Assembly: GCF_036345175.1 (NCBI RefSeq)
Contig: NZ_CP107780.1
Location: forward strand, 10,540,001 to 10,604,000
Length of the DNA stretch: 64,000 bases
DNA from: Streptomyces sp. NBC_00576
GTDB lineage: Bacteria > Actinomycetota > Actinomycetes > Streptomycetales > Streptomycetaceae
Direction: 5' to 3'
Position numbers and translations under genes: made by a program. The notes below the pieces were generated by a model that was not told where the DNA came from, made no database searches, and saw nothing but the letters and a program-made list of their open reading frames with translations. This document shows positions 17,071 through 25,591 of this stretch, piece by piece (the first letter of the stretch is position 1; each line of letters begins with the position of its first letter).

Positions 17071-17817
17071 ATGGGACTGCTGGACGGCCGGGCCGCGGTG
17101 ATCACCGGTGGCGCACAGGGCATCGGCTTCGAGATCGCCGGCGTCCTGGGCGCCGAGGGTGCGTCAATCGTGCTCGGCGACATCAACGAGGACGCGGCGG
17201 CTCAGGCTGCCGAACACCTCGCCAGGACTGGCGTGGCCGCCACCTCGCTGCGCTGCGACGTCACCGACGAGGACGAGGTCGCCGCCCTCGTCGCCCACTG
17301 CACCGACACCTTCGGACCGGTCGGCGTCATGGTCAACAACGCCGGGATCACCCGGGACGCGACCCTGCGCAAGATGGCCCTCGCCGACTTCCGTGCCGTC
17401 GTCGACGTCCATCTCACCGGCGCCTGGAACGGCACCCGGTACGCCGCCGAGGCGATGCGCGCGCACGGACACGGCGGCAGCATCGTCAACATCTCCTCCA
17501 TCGCCGGCAAGGTCGGCAACTTCGGCCAGACGAACTACAGCGCCGCCAAGGCCGGACTCGTCGGCCTCACCAAGGCCTCGGCCAAGGAGCTCGCGAAGGC
17601 GGGCATCCGCGTCAACGCCGTACAGCCCGGCCTGATCCGCACCGCCATGACCGAGGCGATGCCCCCGGCCGCCTGGGACGCCAAGCTCGCGGAGATCCCC
17701 CTGGGGCGCGCGGGCGAGCCCGCCGAGGTCGCCCAGGTGGTCCTCTTCCTCGCCTCCGACCTGGCCAGCTATGTCACCGGAGCCGTGGTCGAGGTGACCG
17801 GCGGCCGGTACATGTGA
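17071..17817 (+). CDS. SDR-family 3-ketoacyl-type reductase/dehydrogenase (FabG-like)
   Basis: 248 residues. The cofactor motif is TGGAQGIGFEIA, and NNAGITRDATLRKM follows. The catalytic Ser lies in NISSIAGKVGNFGQ, and the Tyr and Lys in NYSAAKAG. It is very FabG/PhaB-like, so an NAD(P)H-linked 3-hydroxyacyl-CoA dehydrogenase role is likely. The ATG at 17071 is chosen because the protein then starts at the conserved MGLLDGR-type N-terminus; a TTG at 17035 lies in the operator. It is the first gene of an SDR, thiolase, HMGS-DUF35, SCP-x, SDR operon. Confidence 0.92.
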   Translation: MGLLDGRAAVITGGAQGIGFEIAGVLGAEGASIVLGDINEDAAAQAAEHLARTGVAATSLRCDVTDEDEVAALVAHCTDTFGPVGVMVNNAGITRDATLRKMALADFRAVVDVHLTGAWNGTRYAAEAMRAHGHGGSIVNISSIAGKVGNFGQTNYSAAKAGLVGLTKASAKELAKAGIRVNAVQPGLIRTAMTEAMPPAAWDAKLAEIPLGRAGEPAEVAQVVLFLASDLASYVTGAVVEVTGGRYM

Positions 17818-17839
17818 CCCCTCACGAAAGGCAAGCCTG

Positions 17840-19090
17840 ATGCCCGCCCTCCTGCGTGACGCGGTGATCTGCGAACCCGTGCGTACACCCGTCGGTGGCT
17901 ACGGAGGCGTCTTCCGCGATGTGCCGGCGACCGAGCTCGCCGCCACGCTCGTACGCGCCGTACTGGACAGAACCGGAATACCGCCCGCCGCGGTCGACGA
18001 CATACTCCTGGGCCAGTGCTACCCCAACGGCGAGGCCCCCGCCATCGGCCGCGTCGCTGCCCTGGACGCCGGACTGCCCGTGGAGGTGCCGGGACTCCAG
18101 ATCGACCGCCGTTGCGGCTCGGGACTCCAGGCGATCATCACCGCGGCGATGCAGGTGCAGACCGGCGCGAGCGACCTCGTCCTGGCCGGGGGCGTCGAGT
18201 CCATGAGCCAGGCCGAGTTCTATACGACCGACGTGCGCTGGGGAGTGCGAGGCGCCGGTACCACGCTGCACGACCGGCTGGCACGCGGGCGCGTCACGTC
18301 CGGAGGCGTCAACCACCCCGTCGCCGGGGGCATGTTGGAGACCGCCGAGAACCTGCGCCGGGCGTACGCCATCCCCCGCGAGGAGCAGGACCGACTCGCT
18401 CTGCGCTCGCACGAGAAGGCCCTCGCGGCCCAGCGGGAGGGCCGGTTCGCCGACGAGATCGTGCCCGTCACCGTACGCACGCGGAAGGGCGAGAGCGTCG
18501 TCGACACCGACGAACACCCGCGCCCCGACTCCTCGTTGGAGAAACTGGGAAAGCTACGTCCCGTCCTCGGTCGCCAGGACCCGGACGCGACCGTCACGGC
18601 GGGCAACGCCAGCGGACAAAACGACGGCGCCGCCCTCTGCATCGTGACCCACCCCGAACGCGCCGCCGAACTCGGGCTGCGCCCGCTGGGCCGCCTGGTC
18701 TCCTGGGCCGTCGTCGGCGTGCCGCCCGAGACGATGGGCATCGGCCCGGTGCCCGCCACAGCCAGGGCCCTGGAGCGGGCCGGGCTGAAGCTCGCCGACA
18801 TCGACCTGATCGAACTCAACGAGGCCTTCGCCGCCCAGGTACTGGCCTGCACCCGCGAATGGGGCCTGACCGAGACCGACTTCGAGCGGTTCAACGTCAA
18901 CGGCTCCGGCATCTCGCTGGGCCACCCCGTCGGCGCCACCGGCGGCCGCATCCTCGCCACCCTGCTGCGCGAACTGGACCGACGCCAGGCCCGCTACGGC
19001 CTGGAGACCATGTGCCTCGGCGGCGGCCAGGGCCTGGCCGCCGTCTTCGAAAGGCCGACCGACATCACCGACGCTCCTGGAGGACGCTGA
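17840..19090 (+). CDS. Thiolase (acetyl-CoA C-acyltransferase)
   Basis: 416 residues, full thiolase length. The nucleophilic Cys is in QIDRRCGSGLQAI. NVNGSGISLGHPVGATGGRI supplies the GHP His. The second Cys lies in MCLGGGQGLAAVFE. It performs the CoA-dependent cleavage that ends a beta-oxidation round. It is followed one base after its stop by the HMGS-like/DUF35 fusion, reminiscent of the archaeal thiolase/HMGS/DUF35 complex in which intermediates are channelled. Confidence 0.95.
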   Translation: MPALLRDAVICEPVRTPVGGYGGVFRDVPATELAATLVRAVLDRTGIPPAAVDDILLGQCYPNGEAPAIGRVAALDAGLPVEVPGLQIDRRCGSGLQAIITAAMQVQTGASDLVLAGGVESMSQAEFYTTDVRWGVRGAGTTLHDRLARGRVTSGGVNHPVAGGMLETAENLRRAYAIPREEQDRLALRSHEKALAAQREGRFADEIVPVTVRTRKGESVVDTDEHPRPDSSLEKLGKLRPVLGRQDPDATVTAGNASGQNDGAALCIVTHPERAAELGLRPLGRLVSWAVVGVPPETMGIGPVPATARALERAGLKLADIDLIELNEAFAAQVLACTREWGLTETDFERFNVNGSGISLGHPVGATGGRILATLLRELDRRQARYGLETMCLGGGQGLAAVFERPTDITDAPGGR

Positions 19091-19091
19091 C

Positions 19092-20540
19092 ATGGCCGGA
19101 CTGATCGCCTACGGCGCCTACGTGCCGTACCACCGCCTCGCCCGGGCGGACGTGGCCGCCGTACTCGGCACCGGAGGGGGCAAGGGAACCCGCGCGGTCG
19201 CCAGCTACGACGAGGACACCACCTCCCTGGCCGTCGAGGCGTCCCGCGTGGCCCTCGCCCGCGGCGGCCTGCGCCCTCGCATCGGCCAGCTCTTCCTGGC
19301 CACCGCCGCACCCGCCTACCTCGACAAGACGAACGCGACCGCCGTCCACGCGGCTCTCGGCCTGGACGAGCACGTCCTCGCCGCCGACATGGCCGGTTCC
19401 GTCCGCTCCGGCCTCGGCGCGCTGGTCACCGCCGCCCGCTCCCCGGTCCCGACGCTCGCGGTCCTGTCCGACCTGCGCACCGGCCTGCCCGGCGGCAACG
19501 ACGAGACCACGGGCGGCGACGGCGCGGCGGCGTTCGTCTTCGGCGGGCACCGCAACGGGGCACCCGTCATCGCGGAACTGCTCGCCCACGACACGGTCAG
19601 CGACGAACTCCTCGACCGCTGGCGCCTGCCGGGTGCACCCACCTCCCGGGTCTGGGAGGAGCGGTTCGCCGAGGAGATCTACGTGTCCCTGGCCGACAAG
19701 GCGCTCACCGCGGCCCTCGACCACGCCGCCCTCGACATCGCAGCGATCGACCACTTCGTGGTCTCGGGTCTGCACGCACGCGCGTGCGCGGCGGTACGCC
19801 GTACAGCGGGCGTACGGCCCGAGGCGGTGACCCCGGACCTCGCCGCGACGATCGGCAACGCCGGCACCGCCCAGCCCGGCCTGCTCCTCGCCGACGTCCT
19901 CGACCGGGCCCGGCCCGGCGAGCTCATCGCGCTGGTCGTGCTCGGCGACGGCGCCGGAGTCCTCCTGCTGCGCGCCACCGACGCACTCCCGGCACACCGC
20001 AGCGCCCGCCCGGTCGCCGCACAGATCGCCGCGGGCAGCGCCCCCGTCCCGTACGCCACCTACCTCACCTGGCGCGGCCTTCTCAACCGCGAACCACCCC
20101 GCCGCCCGGACCCCGAGCCGCCCTACGCACCGCCCGCCCACCGCCGCACCGCCTGGAAGTACGGCTTCGTCGCCTCCCGTTGCGAGAAGTGCGGCACCCG
20201 GCATCTGCCGCCCGACCGGGTGTGCACCTCCTGCCGGAGCATCGACGCCATGACCGACGAGCCGATGGAACACGTACGCGGCACGGTCGCCACGTTCACC
20301 GTCGACCGGCTGGCCCACACGCCGAGCCCGCCGATGCTGGTAGTGGTCGTCGACTACGACGACGGCGGCCGGTTCCGCTGCCAGCTCACCGACGCGACGG
20401 AGGCGGACGCCGTCATAGGCGCCCGGGTGGAGATGACGTTCCGCCGCACGGTCACCGCCGCCGGCATCCACAACTACTTCTGGAAGGCCCGGCCGGTGCG
20501 CGCGGGCGACACCGGCCAGACCGAGGGGACAAGCGGATGA
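19092..20540 (+). CDS. HMG-CoA synthase-like protein fused to DUF35 OB-fold/zinc-ribbon domain
   Basis: 482 residues in two parts. Residues about 1-320 are a thiolase-fold 3-oxoacyl-ACP synthase III/HMG-CoA synthase-like domain (LIAYGAYVPYHRL, ATAAPAYLDKTNATAVHAALGL, LGDGAGVLLL). Residues about 355-480 are DUF35, with a zinc ribbon of Cys364/367 and Cys378/381 followed by an OB fold. The expected catalytic Cys of HMGS is not visible: the aligned region reads DMAGSVRSGLGAL. The first domain may thus be non-catalytic, or act as a scaffold between the two neighbouring thiolases. It overlaps the next gene by ATGA. Confidence 0.85.
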   Translation: MAGLIAYGAYVPYHRLARADVAAVLGTGGGKGTRAVASYDEDTTSLAVEASRVALARGGLRPRIGQLFLATAAPAYLDKTNATAVHAALGLDEHVLAADMAGSVRSGLGALVTAARSPVPTLAVLSDLRTGLPGGNDETTGGDGAAAFVFGGHRNGAPVIAELLAHDTVSDELLDRWRLPGAPTSRVWEERFAEEIYVSLADKALTAALDHAALDIAAIDHFVVSGLHARACAAVRRTAGVRPEAVTPDLAATIGNAGTAQPGLLLADVLDRARPGELIALVVLGDGAGVLLLRATDALPAHRSARPVAAQIAAGSAPVPYATYLTWRGLLNREPPRRPDPEPPYAPPAHRRTAWKYGFVASRCEKCGTRHLPPDRVCTSCRSIDAMTDEPMEHVRGTVATFTVDRLAHTPSPPMLVVVVDYDDGGRFRCQLTDATEADAVIGARVEMTFRRTVTAAGIHNYFWKARPVRAGDTGQTEGTSG

Positions 20541-21754
20541 GCTCACACGGAATCCGGGACCGGGTCGCGATCGTCGGCATGGGCTGCACGCCCTTCGGCG
20601 AGCACTGGACCCGATCGGCCGACGACCTCCTGATCGACGCAGTCGGCGAGGCGGTCACCTCGGCCGGCATCACCCTCGACGACATCGACGCGTACTGGTT
20701 CGGCACCCAGGCCTCCGGTGTGTCCGGGCTGACCCTGAGCCGGGCTCTCCACCTCCCCAACAAGCCGGTCACCCGCGTCGAGAACATGTGCGCGACCGGC
20801 TCCGAGGCCCTGCGCAACGCCTGCTACGCCGTCGCCTCCGGCGCATACGACGTGGCCATGGCGGTCGGCGTGGAGAAACTGAAGGACTCCGGCATGTCCG
20901 GGCTGTCCGGCACCGTCATACCGGGCGCGGGCGACGACAGCCGCGGCGAGATCACCGCCCCCGCAAACTTCTCCCTCCTCGCCCCCGCCTACGCCGCCAA
21001 GTACGGCCTCGCGGAGGCGGAGATGAAGGACGTCATCACCCGCATCGCCTGGAAGAACCACGTAAACGGGGCCCGCAACCCCCGCGCCCAGTTCCGCAAG
21101 GAAGTGTCGCCGGAGCGCATCCGGTCCGCGCCGATCGTCGCGGGCATGCTAGGCGTGTTCGACTGCTCGGGAGTGTCGGACGGCTCGGCGGCGGCGATCG
21201 TCGTACGCGCCGAGGACGCCTACAAGTACACCGACAAGCCGATCTTCGTGAAGGCGCTGTCCTTCGTCGCCGGTCCGGCGGACGGACTCCTGGACCCGGC
21301 GTACGACTTCACCACCTTCCCCGAGGTCGTCGCCTCCGCCCAGGAGGCCTACCGCCAGGCGGGCATCACGGACCCGCGCACCGAACTGGCCCTGGCCGAG
21401 GTCCACGACTGCTTCACGCCAACCGAGTTGGTGCTCATGGAGGACCTGGGCTTCTCCGAGCGCGGGCAGGGCTGGAAGGACGTCACCAGCGGGGCGTTCG
21501 ACCTGGACGGCTCGCTGCCGGTCAATCCGGACGGCGGTCTGAAGGCCTTCGGCCACCCCATAGGCGCCTCGGGCCTGCGCATGATGTTCGAGGCCTGGCT
21601 CCAACTGCGCGGCGAGGCACCGCCCGAGCGGACCGCCAAGTCCGTGGCCGAGGGGCGCTCGCTCGCCCTGACACACAACCTCGGCGGCGGCCCCGGCGAA
21701 TGCGTCTCCTTCGTGTCGATCGTCGGCAGTCAACTCACCGACCAGAAAAGGTAG
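20537..21754 (+). CDS. SCP-x-like thiolase / lipid-transfer protein
   Basis: 405 residues of the thiolase-like lipid-transfer family. The N-terminus is VAIVGMGCTPFGEHW. The nucleophile Cys lies in ENMCATGSEALRNA, the second motif is VHDCFTPTE, and the third is KAFGHPIGASGLRM. C-terminal HNLGGGPGECVSFVSIVG completes the fold. Relatives such as Ltp2 act as retro-aldolases or thiolases on bulky side chains and need a DUF35 partner; the DUF35-bearing protein is encoded immediately upstream with ATGA overlap. A C-C cleaving complex with that partner is a reasonable inference. Confidence 0.9.
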   Translation: MSSHGIRDRVAIVGMGCTPFGEHWTRSADDLLIDAVGEAVTSAGITLDDIDAYWFGTQASGVSGLTLSRALHLPNKPVTRVENMCATGSEALRNACYAVASGAYDVAMAVGVEKLKDSGMSGLSGTVIPGAGDDSRGEITAPANFSLLAPAYAAKYGLAEAEMKDVITRIAWKNHVNGARNPRAQFRKEVSPERIRSAPIVAGMLGVFDCSGVSDGSAAAIVVRAEDAYKYTDKPIFVKALSFVAGPADGLLDPAYDFTTFPEVVASAQEAYRQAGITDPRTELALAEVHDCFTPTELVLMEDLGFSERGQGWKDVTSGAFDLDGSLPVNPDGGLKAFGHPIGASGLRMMFEAWLQLRGEAPPERTAKSVAEGRSLALTHNLGGGPGECVSFVSIVGSQLTDQKR

Positions 21755-21761
21755 TTCGGCC

Positions 21762-22556
21762 ATGGGGCGACTCGACGACAAGATCGCGATAGTCACCGGA
21801 GCCGCGTCCGGCATCGGCGCGGCCACCGCCCGCCGCCTGGCGGCCGAGGGTGCGCACACGGTGGTCGCCGACCTGAACCTCGACGGCGCCAAGGCGGTGA
21901 CGGAGGAGATCCGCGCCGCCGGGGGCTCCGCGACGGCGATCCCGGTCGACCTGGGTGACGTGGCGAGCGTACGGGCCATGGTGGCCACGGCCGTCGAGAC
22001 GTACGGCGGCCTCGACGTCCTGCACAACAACGCGGCGGCCACCCACCTCGCCGCCCGCCAGGACCTCGCCGTCCTGGACGCCGACCCGGCGGTCTGGGAC
22101 GACACGATGCGCATCAACCTGCGCGGGACCATGGTCGCCATCCAGGCCGCCGTACCGCACATGATCGCGCGAGGCGGCGGCTCGGTGATCAACACCTCGT
22201 CCGGGGCCGGCCTCGCGGGCGATCTGCGCAACCCGGCGTACGGCGCCTCCAAAGCCGCCCTCATCAACCTCACGCAGTACGTCGCCACCCAGTACGGCAA
22301 ACAGGGCGTGCGCTGCAACGCCATCGCACCGGGGTTCATCGTCACGCCGGCGAGCTCCGGCTCGGCGCACGGGGCGATCCGGGAGGCGATGCTGCGTCAT
22401 CACCTCACCCCGCGCCTGGGACTTCCCGAGGACGTCGCCTCGGCGGTCGTGTTCCTCGCCTCCGACGAGTCCGCCTTCATCACCGGGCACACCCTGCGCG
22501 TCGACGGCGGACTGCTGTCGCATCAGCCGTACGTCGCGGATCTGCGGGACGCGTAA
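21762..22556 (+). CDS. SDR-family oxidoreductase
   Basis: 264 residues. The cofactor motif is TGAASGIGAATARRL, followed by HNNAAAT. The catalytic Ser is in NTSSGAGLAGDL and the Tyr/Lys in YGASKAAL. The C-terminus ends in GHTLRVDGGLLSHQPYV. It is last in the SDR-thiolase operon and is followed one base after the stop by a very strong hairpin. It probably oxidises a hydroxyl intermediate of the same pathway. Confidence 0.92.
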   Translation: MGRLDDKIAIVTGAASGIGAATARRLAAEGAHTVVADLNLDGAKAVTEEIRAAGGSATAIPVDLGDVASVRAMVATAVETYGGLDVLHNNAAATHLAARQDLAVLDADPAVWDDTMRINLRGTMVAIQAAVPHMIARGGGSVINTSSGAGLAGDLRNPAYGASKAALINLTQYVATQYGKQGVRCNAIAPGFIVTPASSGSAHGAIREAMLRHHLTPRLGLPEDVASAVVFLASDESAFITGHTLRVDGGLLSHQPYVADLRDA

Positions 22557-22606
22557 AGCGATGGCCGGAGGCGCTTCCCGTACAGGAAGCGCCTCCGGCC
22601 ATCGCT
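22557..22606 (+). terminator. Rho-independent-type hairpin, 22-bp perfect stem
   Basis: Arms 22557-22578 and 22585-22606 are exact complements around the 6-base loop CGTACA, directly after the SDR stop codon. There is no U-run, as is common in Streptomyces. It ends the catabolic operon. Confidence 0.9.
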
Positions 22607-22880
22607 TCAGCGGATAGGGCGAGGTGCCACCGAGGTCAAGCAGATCACCGGGAACACCATGGTCGGTGACAACTTCGCCCCCAACTCCTTCGCCTTCGTC
22701 GCCCGCGTCGACAACGGCGACTTCACCTACCTGCCCTCCCTCGGCGGCACCAACTCCTCCGCGACGCAGGTCAACTGCCACGGCGTCGTCGCAGGCAGCG
22801 CGGCACTTCCGTCCGCTGACCCGTTCACTGCCCACGGCCCTTTCCACGCCACCGTGTGGGTGCCGCACAAGGTGGCGTAG
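22607..22880 (+). pseudogene. Remnant of HAF-repeat extracellular protein
   Basis: An in-frame stretch with no plausible own start reads ATEVKQITGNTMVGDNFAP, then FVARVDNGDFTYLPSLGG and HGVVAGSAALP, and ends with HATVWVPHKVA and a stop. This G-x-V-x-G / H-A-x-V-W pattern is that of the HAF repeat of secreted proteins. Only the last 70-80 residues remain. An ATG at 22659 could start a 73-residue peptide but has no RBS and no signal peptide, so decay is more likely. Confidence 0.55.
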
Positions 22881-23220
22881 GAGAGCGAAACCGCGCGGAT
22901 GAAGGCGCACGGCTGCGGTAGGCCTTCTGCGCGGACCTGGACGCGCCCTTGTGCGCGCCGCACTTCGGGGCGGGGACGGCTATCGGGGCGAAGCACTGCC
23001 AGGTGTCGGCCGCGACCCGCGCGAGGATCACAGTGGCGAACTCCTCGCGGGCAGTGGGTCGAAGACGTCGGGGGTGGGGCGTCCGTCGAAGACGACATAG
23101 ACGCGGGCACGGCGGCGCCGGGGACGTCTTCGGGTCTCCCCTCGGTGCCGCCGAGGTCGATGCGGCGAATGAAGGTACTCTCCTGCGCTGGGGCACGCGT
23201 TGTGATCTCTTGGAGGAGTC
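22881..23220. other. Non-coding or decayed stretch before orphan gene pair
   Basis: No supportable gene. On the minus strand, fragments such as REEFATVILARVAADTWQCF and RVYVVFDGRPTPDVFDPLP appear in two frames and may be the trace of a frameshifted gene. I cannot name it. Confidence 0.35.
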
Positions 23221-23502
23221 ATGGACTTGCTTGCGGTCCTCGATGAGGCGGTGGCCACTCTCAAGGCTCCTTTGGGGCAGGCTGACCGGGACCAGGGCTG
23301 GACCGATGTTCTCCGGAGGGAGTTTCAGGAAGAGATTTCGATCCGCCGTTCAGTGCTGCGTCGCCATGGAGCGGGCATGGTTCGGCATCTGCGTCCGCGC
23401 TTCGACGAGTGGATGGAGCGCGAGGGCGTGCGGCCGGGACGACTCCAGCACCTGGTGTCGGATGTGCAGCGGCGACTCATGGAGGCTCGCAGTACGGGAT
23501 GA
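23221..23502 (+). CDS. Small hypothetical protein (93 residues), first of coupled pair
   Basis: Not recognised. It is a highly charged, probably all-helical soluble protein (MDLLAVLDEAVATLKAPLG at the start, then RREFQEEISIRRSVLRRH and RPRFDEWMEREGVRPGRL). A textbook GGAGGAG lies five bases before the ATG. Its stop overlaps the next ATG (ATGA), so the two are translated together. No signal peptide or membrane segment. The pairing of a small basic protein with a larger acidic one resembles toxin/immunity or chaperone-type modules, but nothing in the sequence proves this. Confidence 0.7.
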   Translation: MDLLAVLDEAVATLKAPLGQADRDQGWTDVLRREFQEEISIRRSVLRRHGAGMVRHLRPRFDEWMEREGVRPGRLQHLVSDVQRRLMEARSTG

Positions 23503-23999
23503 AGCCACGCTTGCCGCTCAATGTCACATCGATGAGGCGCAGCAGCCTGGGGAGAGTGCCCACATTGTCCAGGACCGCCGACATCGATCTCGTGTTTGCA
23601 GGTGCCGTCACCGTAGGCGCCGTGGTGCGGGCTCTGACCGGTGACGGGTGGTCGCTGGAGGAACCGCTCGGCGTTTCGTACATGGTCGACAGCGACGGCC
23701 TGTTCGACTGGAAGTCGGCTTCGGCGGACCGGGCAGCCGAGATCCTGACCGCGGTGGATTCACCGGAAAACATTGACCACCAGGTCGGCATCTGTGTCTA
23801 TCACTCCACTGCGGAAACCGGCGGCCAACTACTTTTTCATGCGGGCCGATCGCACTGTTCCTTCATCCCGACGATCGACCGGCGAAGCCTCCCCGGAGCG
23901 CCGGCCCTCACAGACATGGCGTGGTATCTGACCGCGCTGGTACCGCCCCTGCTCGCTATGGGGTTGGTCGGTTATGAAGCGACGGACCTTGCCGACTGA
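23499..23999 (+). CDS. Hypothetical protein (166 residues), second of coupled pair
   Basis: Not recognised. The start ATG at 23499 overlaps the stop of the upstream gene. It is a mixed alpha/beta soluble protein. Distinct segments are ADIDLVFAGAVTVGAVVRAL, DGWSLEEPLGVSYMVDSDG and ALTDMAWYLTALVPPLLAMG. The overall layout (short N-terminal strand, aromatic mid-section, C-terminal helix) recalls small bacterial immunity proteins, an impression only. Codon bias is typical of the host. Confidence 0.65.
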   Translation: MKPRLPLNVTSMRRSSLGRVPTLSRTADIDLVFAGAVTVGAVVRALTGDGWSLEEPLGVSYMVDSDGLFDWKSASADRAAEILTAVDSPENIDHQVGICVYHSTAETGGQLLFHAGRSHCSFIPTIDRRSLPGAPALTDMAWYLTALVPPLLAMGLVGYEATDLAD

Positions 24000-24221
24000 G
24001 CTCCTATGTCAGCAGCCCTCGGGCGGCATACGGGAAGCACGCGTCTCATCAGGCATGTACTGGGTCCGCCGCCCTGCGGCCGCACCCGTTCCTCCGGACT
24101 CAACGGCCTGGCCAGCTCCCTCAACCCGTCCGGAGCAATCCAACTCCACGTACCCCGCCCCATGGACAGACCAGCGGCGGTTCACATAGGACACCGTCTC
24201 AGTCCTGGCCTGTCCGGGTTA

Positions 24222-24251
24222 TTGACGTGTCAGTGACAGCGATGGCTTGAT
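24222..24251 (+). promoter_or_regulatory. Putative promoter of secreted esterase gene
   Basis: TTGACG at 24222-24227 with a -10-like CTTGAT at 24246-24251 (18-base spacer), 16 bases upstream of the CebR-type operator. Bases 24000-24221 otherwise show no gene. Confidence 0.4.
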
Positions 24252-24261
24252 GAACAGTACC

Positions 24262-24285
24262 GGGCATGGGAGCGCTCCCATGCCC
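24262..24285. promoter_or_regulatory. CebR-type operator (TGGGAGCGCTCCCA)
   Basis: Contains TGGGAGCGCTCCCA at 24267-24280, the published consensus of the Streptomyces cellobiose-responsive LacI repressor CebR, extended to a perfect 24-base palindrome. It lies between the putative promoter and the esterase start. Cello-oligosaccharide induction of the downstream gene is predicted. Confidence 0.9.
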
Positions 24286-24329
24286 GCGGGCCGCACTCCC
24301 GCTCCCGCCCCACTTGGGAAGGACACCCC

Positions 24330-25379
24330 ATGCGCAGCAGACGCCACCCCCTCCTCGCCGCTTTGCTGGCCGCCCTGTTCGTCTTCGCCACCGGTTTAGG
24401 CCTGGCCGGCGCCCCGTCCGCCGCCGCCGCGGCCCCGGTGCGCATCATGCCGCTCGGTGACTCCATCACCGGCTCCCCTGGCTGCTGGCGCTCCCTCCTC
24501 TGGAACCAGCTGCAGAACGCCGGTTACACCGACATCGACTTCGTCGGCACGCTGAACGCCCAGAGCTGTGCCCTGACGCACGACGCCGACAACGAAGGAC
24601 ACGGCGGGTTCCAGGCCACCGCCACCGCCGACCAGAACCTGCTGCCCGGATGGCTGGCGGCGACCCGGCCGGACATCGTTGTCATGCACTTCGGCACCAA
24701 TGACGTCTGGAGCAGCATCGCGCCGGACACCATCCTCGCCGCGTACACCAAGCTGGTCGGCCAGATGCGGGCCAGTAACCCGGCGATGAAGGTGCTGGTT
24801 GCCCAGCTCATCCCGATCAATCCGAGCAGTTGCGCCGAGTGCGCCGCTCGTACGGTGGCCTTCAACCAGCGGATTCCGGCCTGGGTGCAGGGCATCACCA
24901 CCGCGCAGTCGCCGGTCACCGTCGTCGACCAGTGGACGGGCTTCGACTCGGCCACCGACACCAACGACGGCGTCCACCCCAACGCCTCCGGCGACGCCAA
25001 GATGGCGGCCCGCTGGTACCCAGCGCTGTCGGCCCTGCTCACCCCGGGCGACCCGGGCGACCCCGGGGACCCCGGGAGCGGTGGCTGCTCGGCGGCGTTC
25101 CGGGCGGTGTCGGTGTGGCAAGGCGGCTACCAGGGTGAGGTGACGGTCACCAACACCTCGTCCACGGCGGCGATCTCCTCCTGGGTGGTGACCCTCGTAC
25201 TTCCGACGGGCAGCCAGGTCACCCAGGTCTGGAACGGCGCGCTGACCGGGACGACGGTGCGCAACGCCGGATACAACGGCACGGTGACGGCGGGGGCGAG
25301 CACCACCTTCGGCTTCCTCGCGAGTACGTCGGCTGCGGCGGGCACGCCTGCGGTGACGGCCACGTGTTCGGCGTCCTAG
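24330..25379 (+). CDS. Secreted SGNH/GDSL hydrolase (CE3-like esterase) with C-terminal CBM2
   Basis: 349 residues. A Sec signal peptide (RRHPLLAALLAALFVFATGL to about residue 35) precedes an SGNH domain at about 36-235. Block I is MPLGDSITGSPGCWRSLLW, block III is FGTNDVW, and block V is DGVHPN (Asp and His). A Gly-Asp-Pro linker follows, then a family 2 carbohydrate-binding module (CSAAFRAVSVWQGGYQGEVTVTNT; Cys at both ends, conserved Trp). Block I and length resemble CE3 acetylxylan esterases. The enzyme likely deacetylates hemicellulose while bound to cellulose. The CebR operator upstream fits this. Confidence 0.92.
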   Translation: MRSRRHPLLAALLAALFVFATGLGLAGAPSAAAAAPVRIMPLGDSITGSPGCWRSLLWNQLQNAGYTDIDFVGTLNAQSCALTHDADNEGHGGFQATATADQNLLPGWLAATRPDIVVMHFGTNDVWSSIAPDTILAAYTKLVGQMRASNPAMKVLVAQLIPINPSSCAECAARTVAFNQRIPAWVQGITTAQSPVTVVDQWTGFDSATDTNDGVHPNASGDAKMAARWYPALSALLTPGDPGDPGDPGSGGCSAAFRAVSVWQGGYQGEVTVTNTSSTAAISSWVVTLVLPTGSQVTQVWNGALTGTTVRNAGYNGTVTAGASTTFGFLASTSAAAGTPAVTATCSAS

Positions 25380-25399
25380 AACTCCTGACGGCATGAGTG

Positions 25400-25546
25400 G
25401 TGCGGACAGCCGTCTTCACCTGCGGAGTCTGCGGCTTCGTTGAGCACGCCGACCTGAACTCGTCCCACAACATCGCCCAACGCGGGTGGATGGCATGGAT
25501 CTGCGGGGCCGAGTCACAGGCCCCAGTCCTCACGCTCATCGTGTGA
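25400..25546 (+). pseudogene. C-terminal remnant of TnpB (IS200/IS605 OrfB)
   Basis: An open stretch reads FTCGVCGFVEHADLNSSHNIA. This is the zinc-ribbon CxxCG and ADxNxxxNI end of TnpB RNA-guided nucleases, closed by VLTLIV and a stop. Everything upstream (RuvC and wedge regions) is missing, so it is a dead 3' fragment of an insertion element. Confidence 0.8.
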
Positions 25547-25591
25547 GGACTGGACACAGCCGGAACCGTCACCGCCAGTGATGACCGGAGC

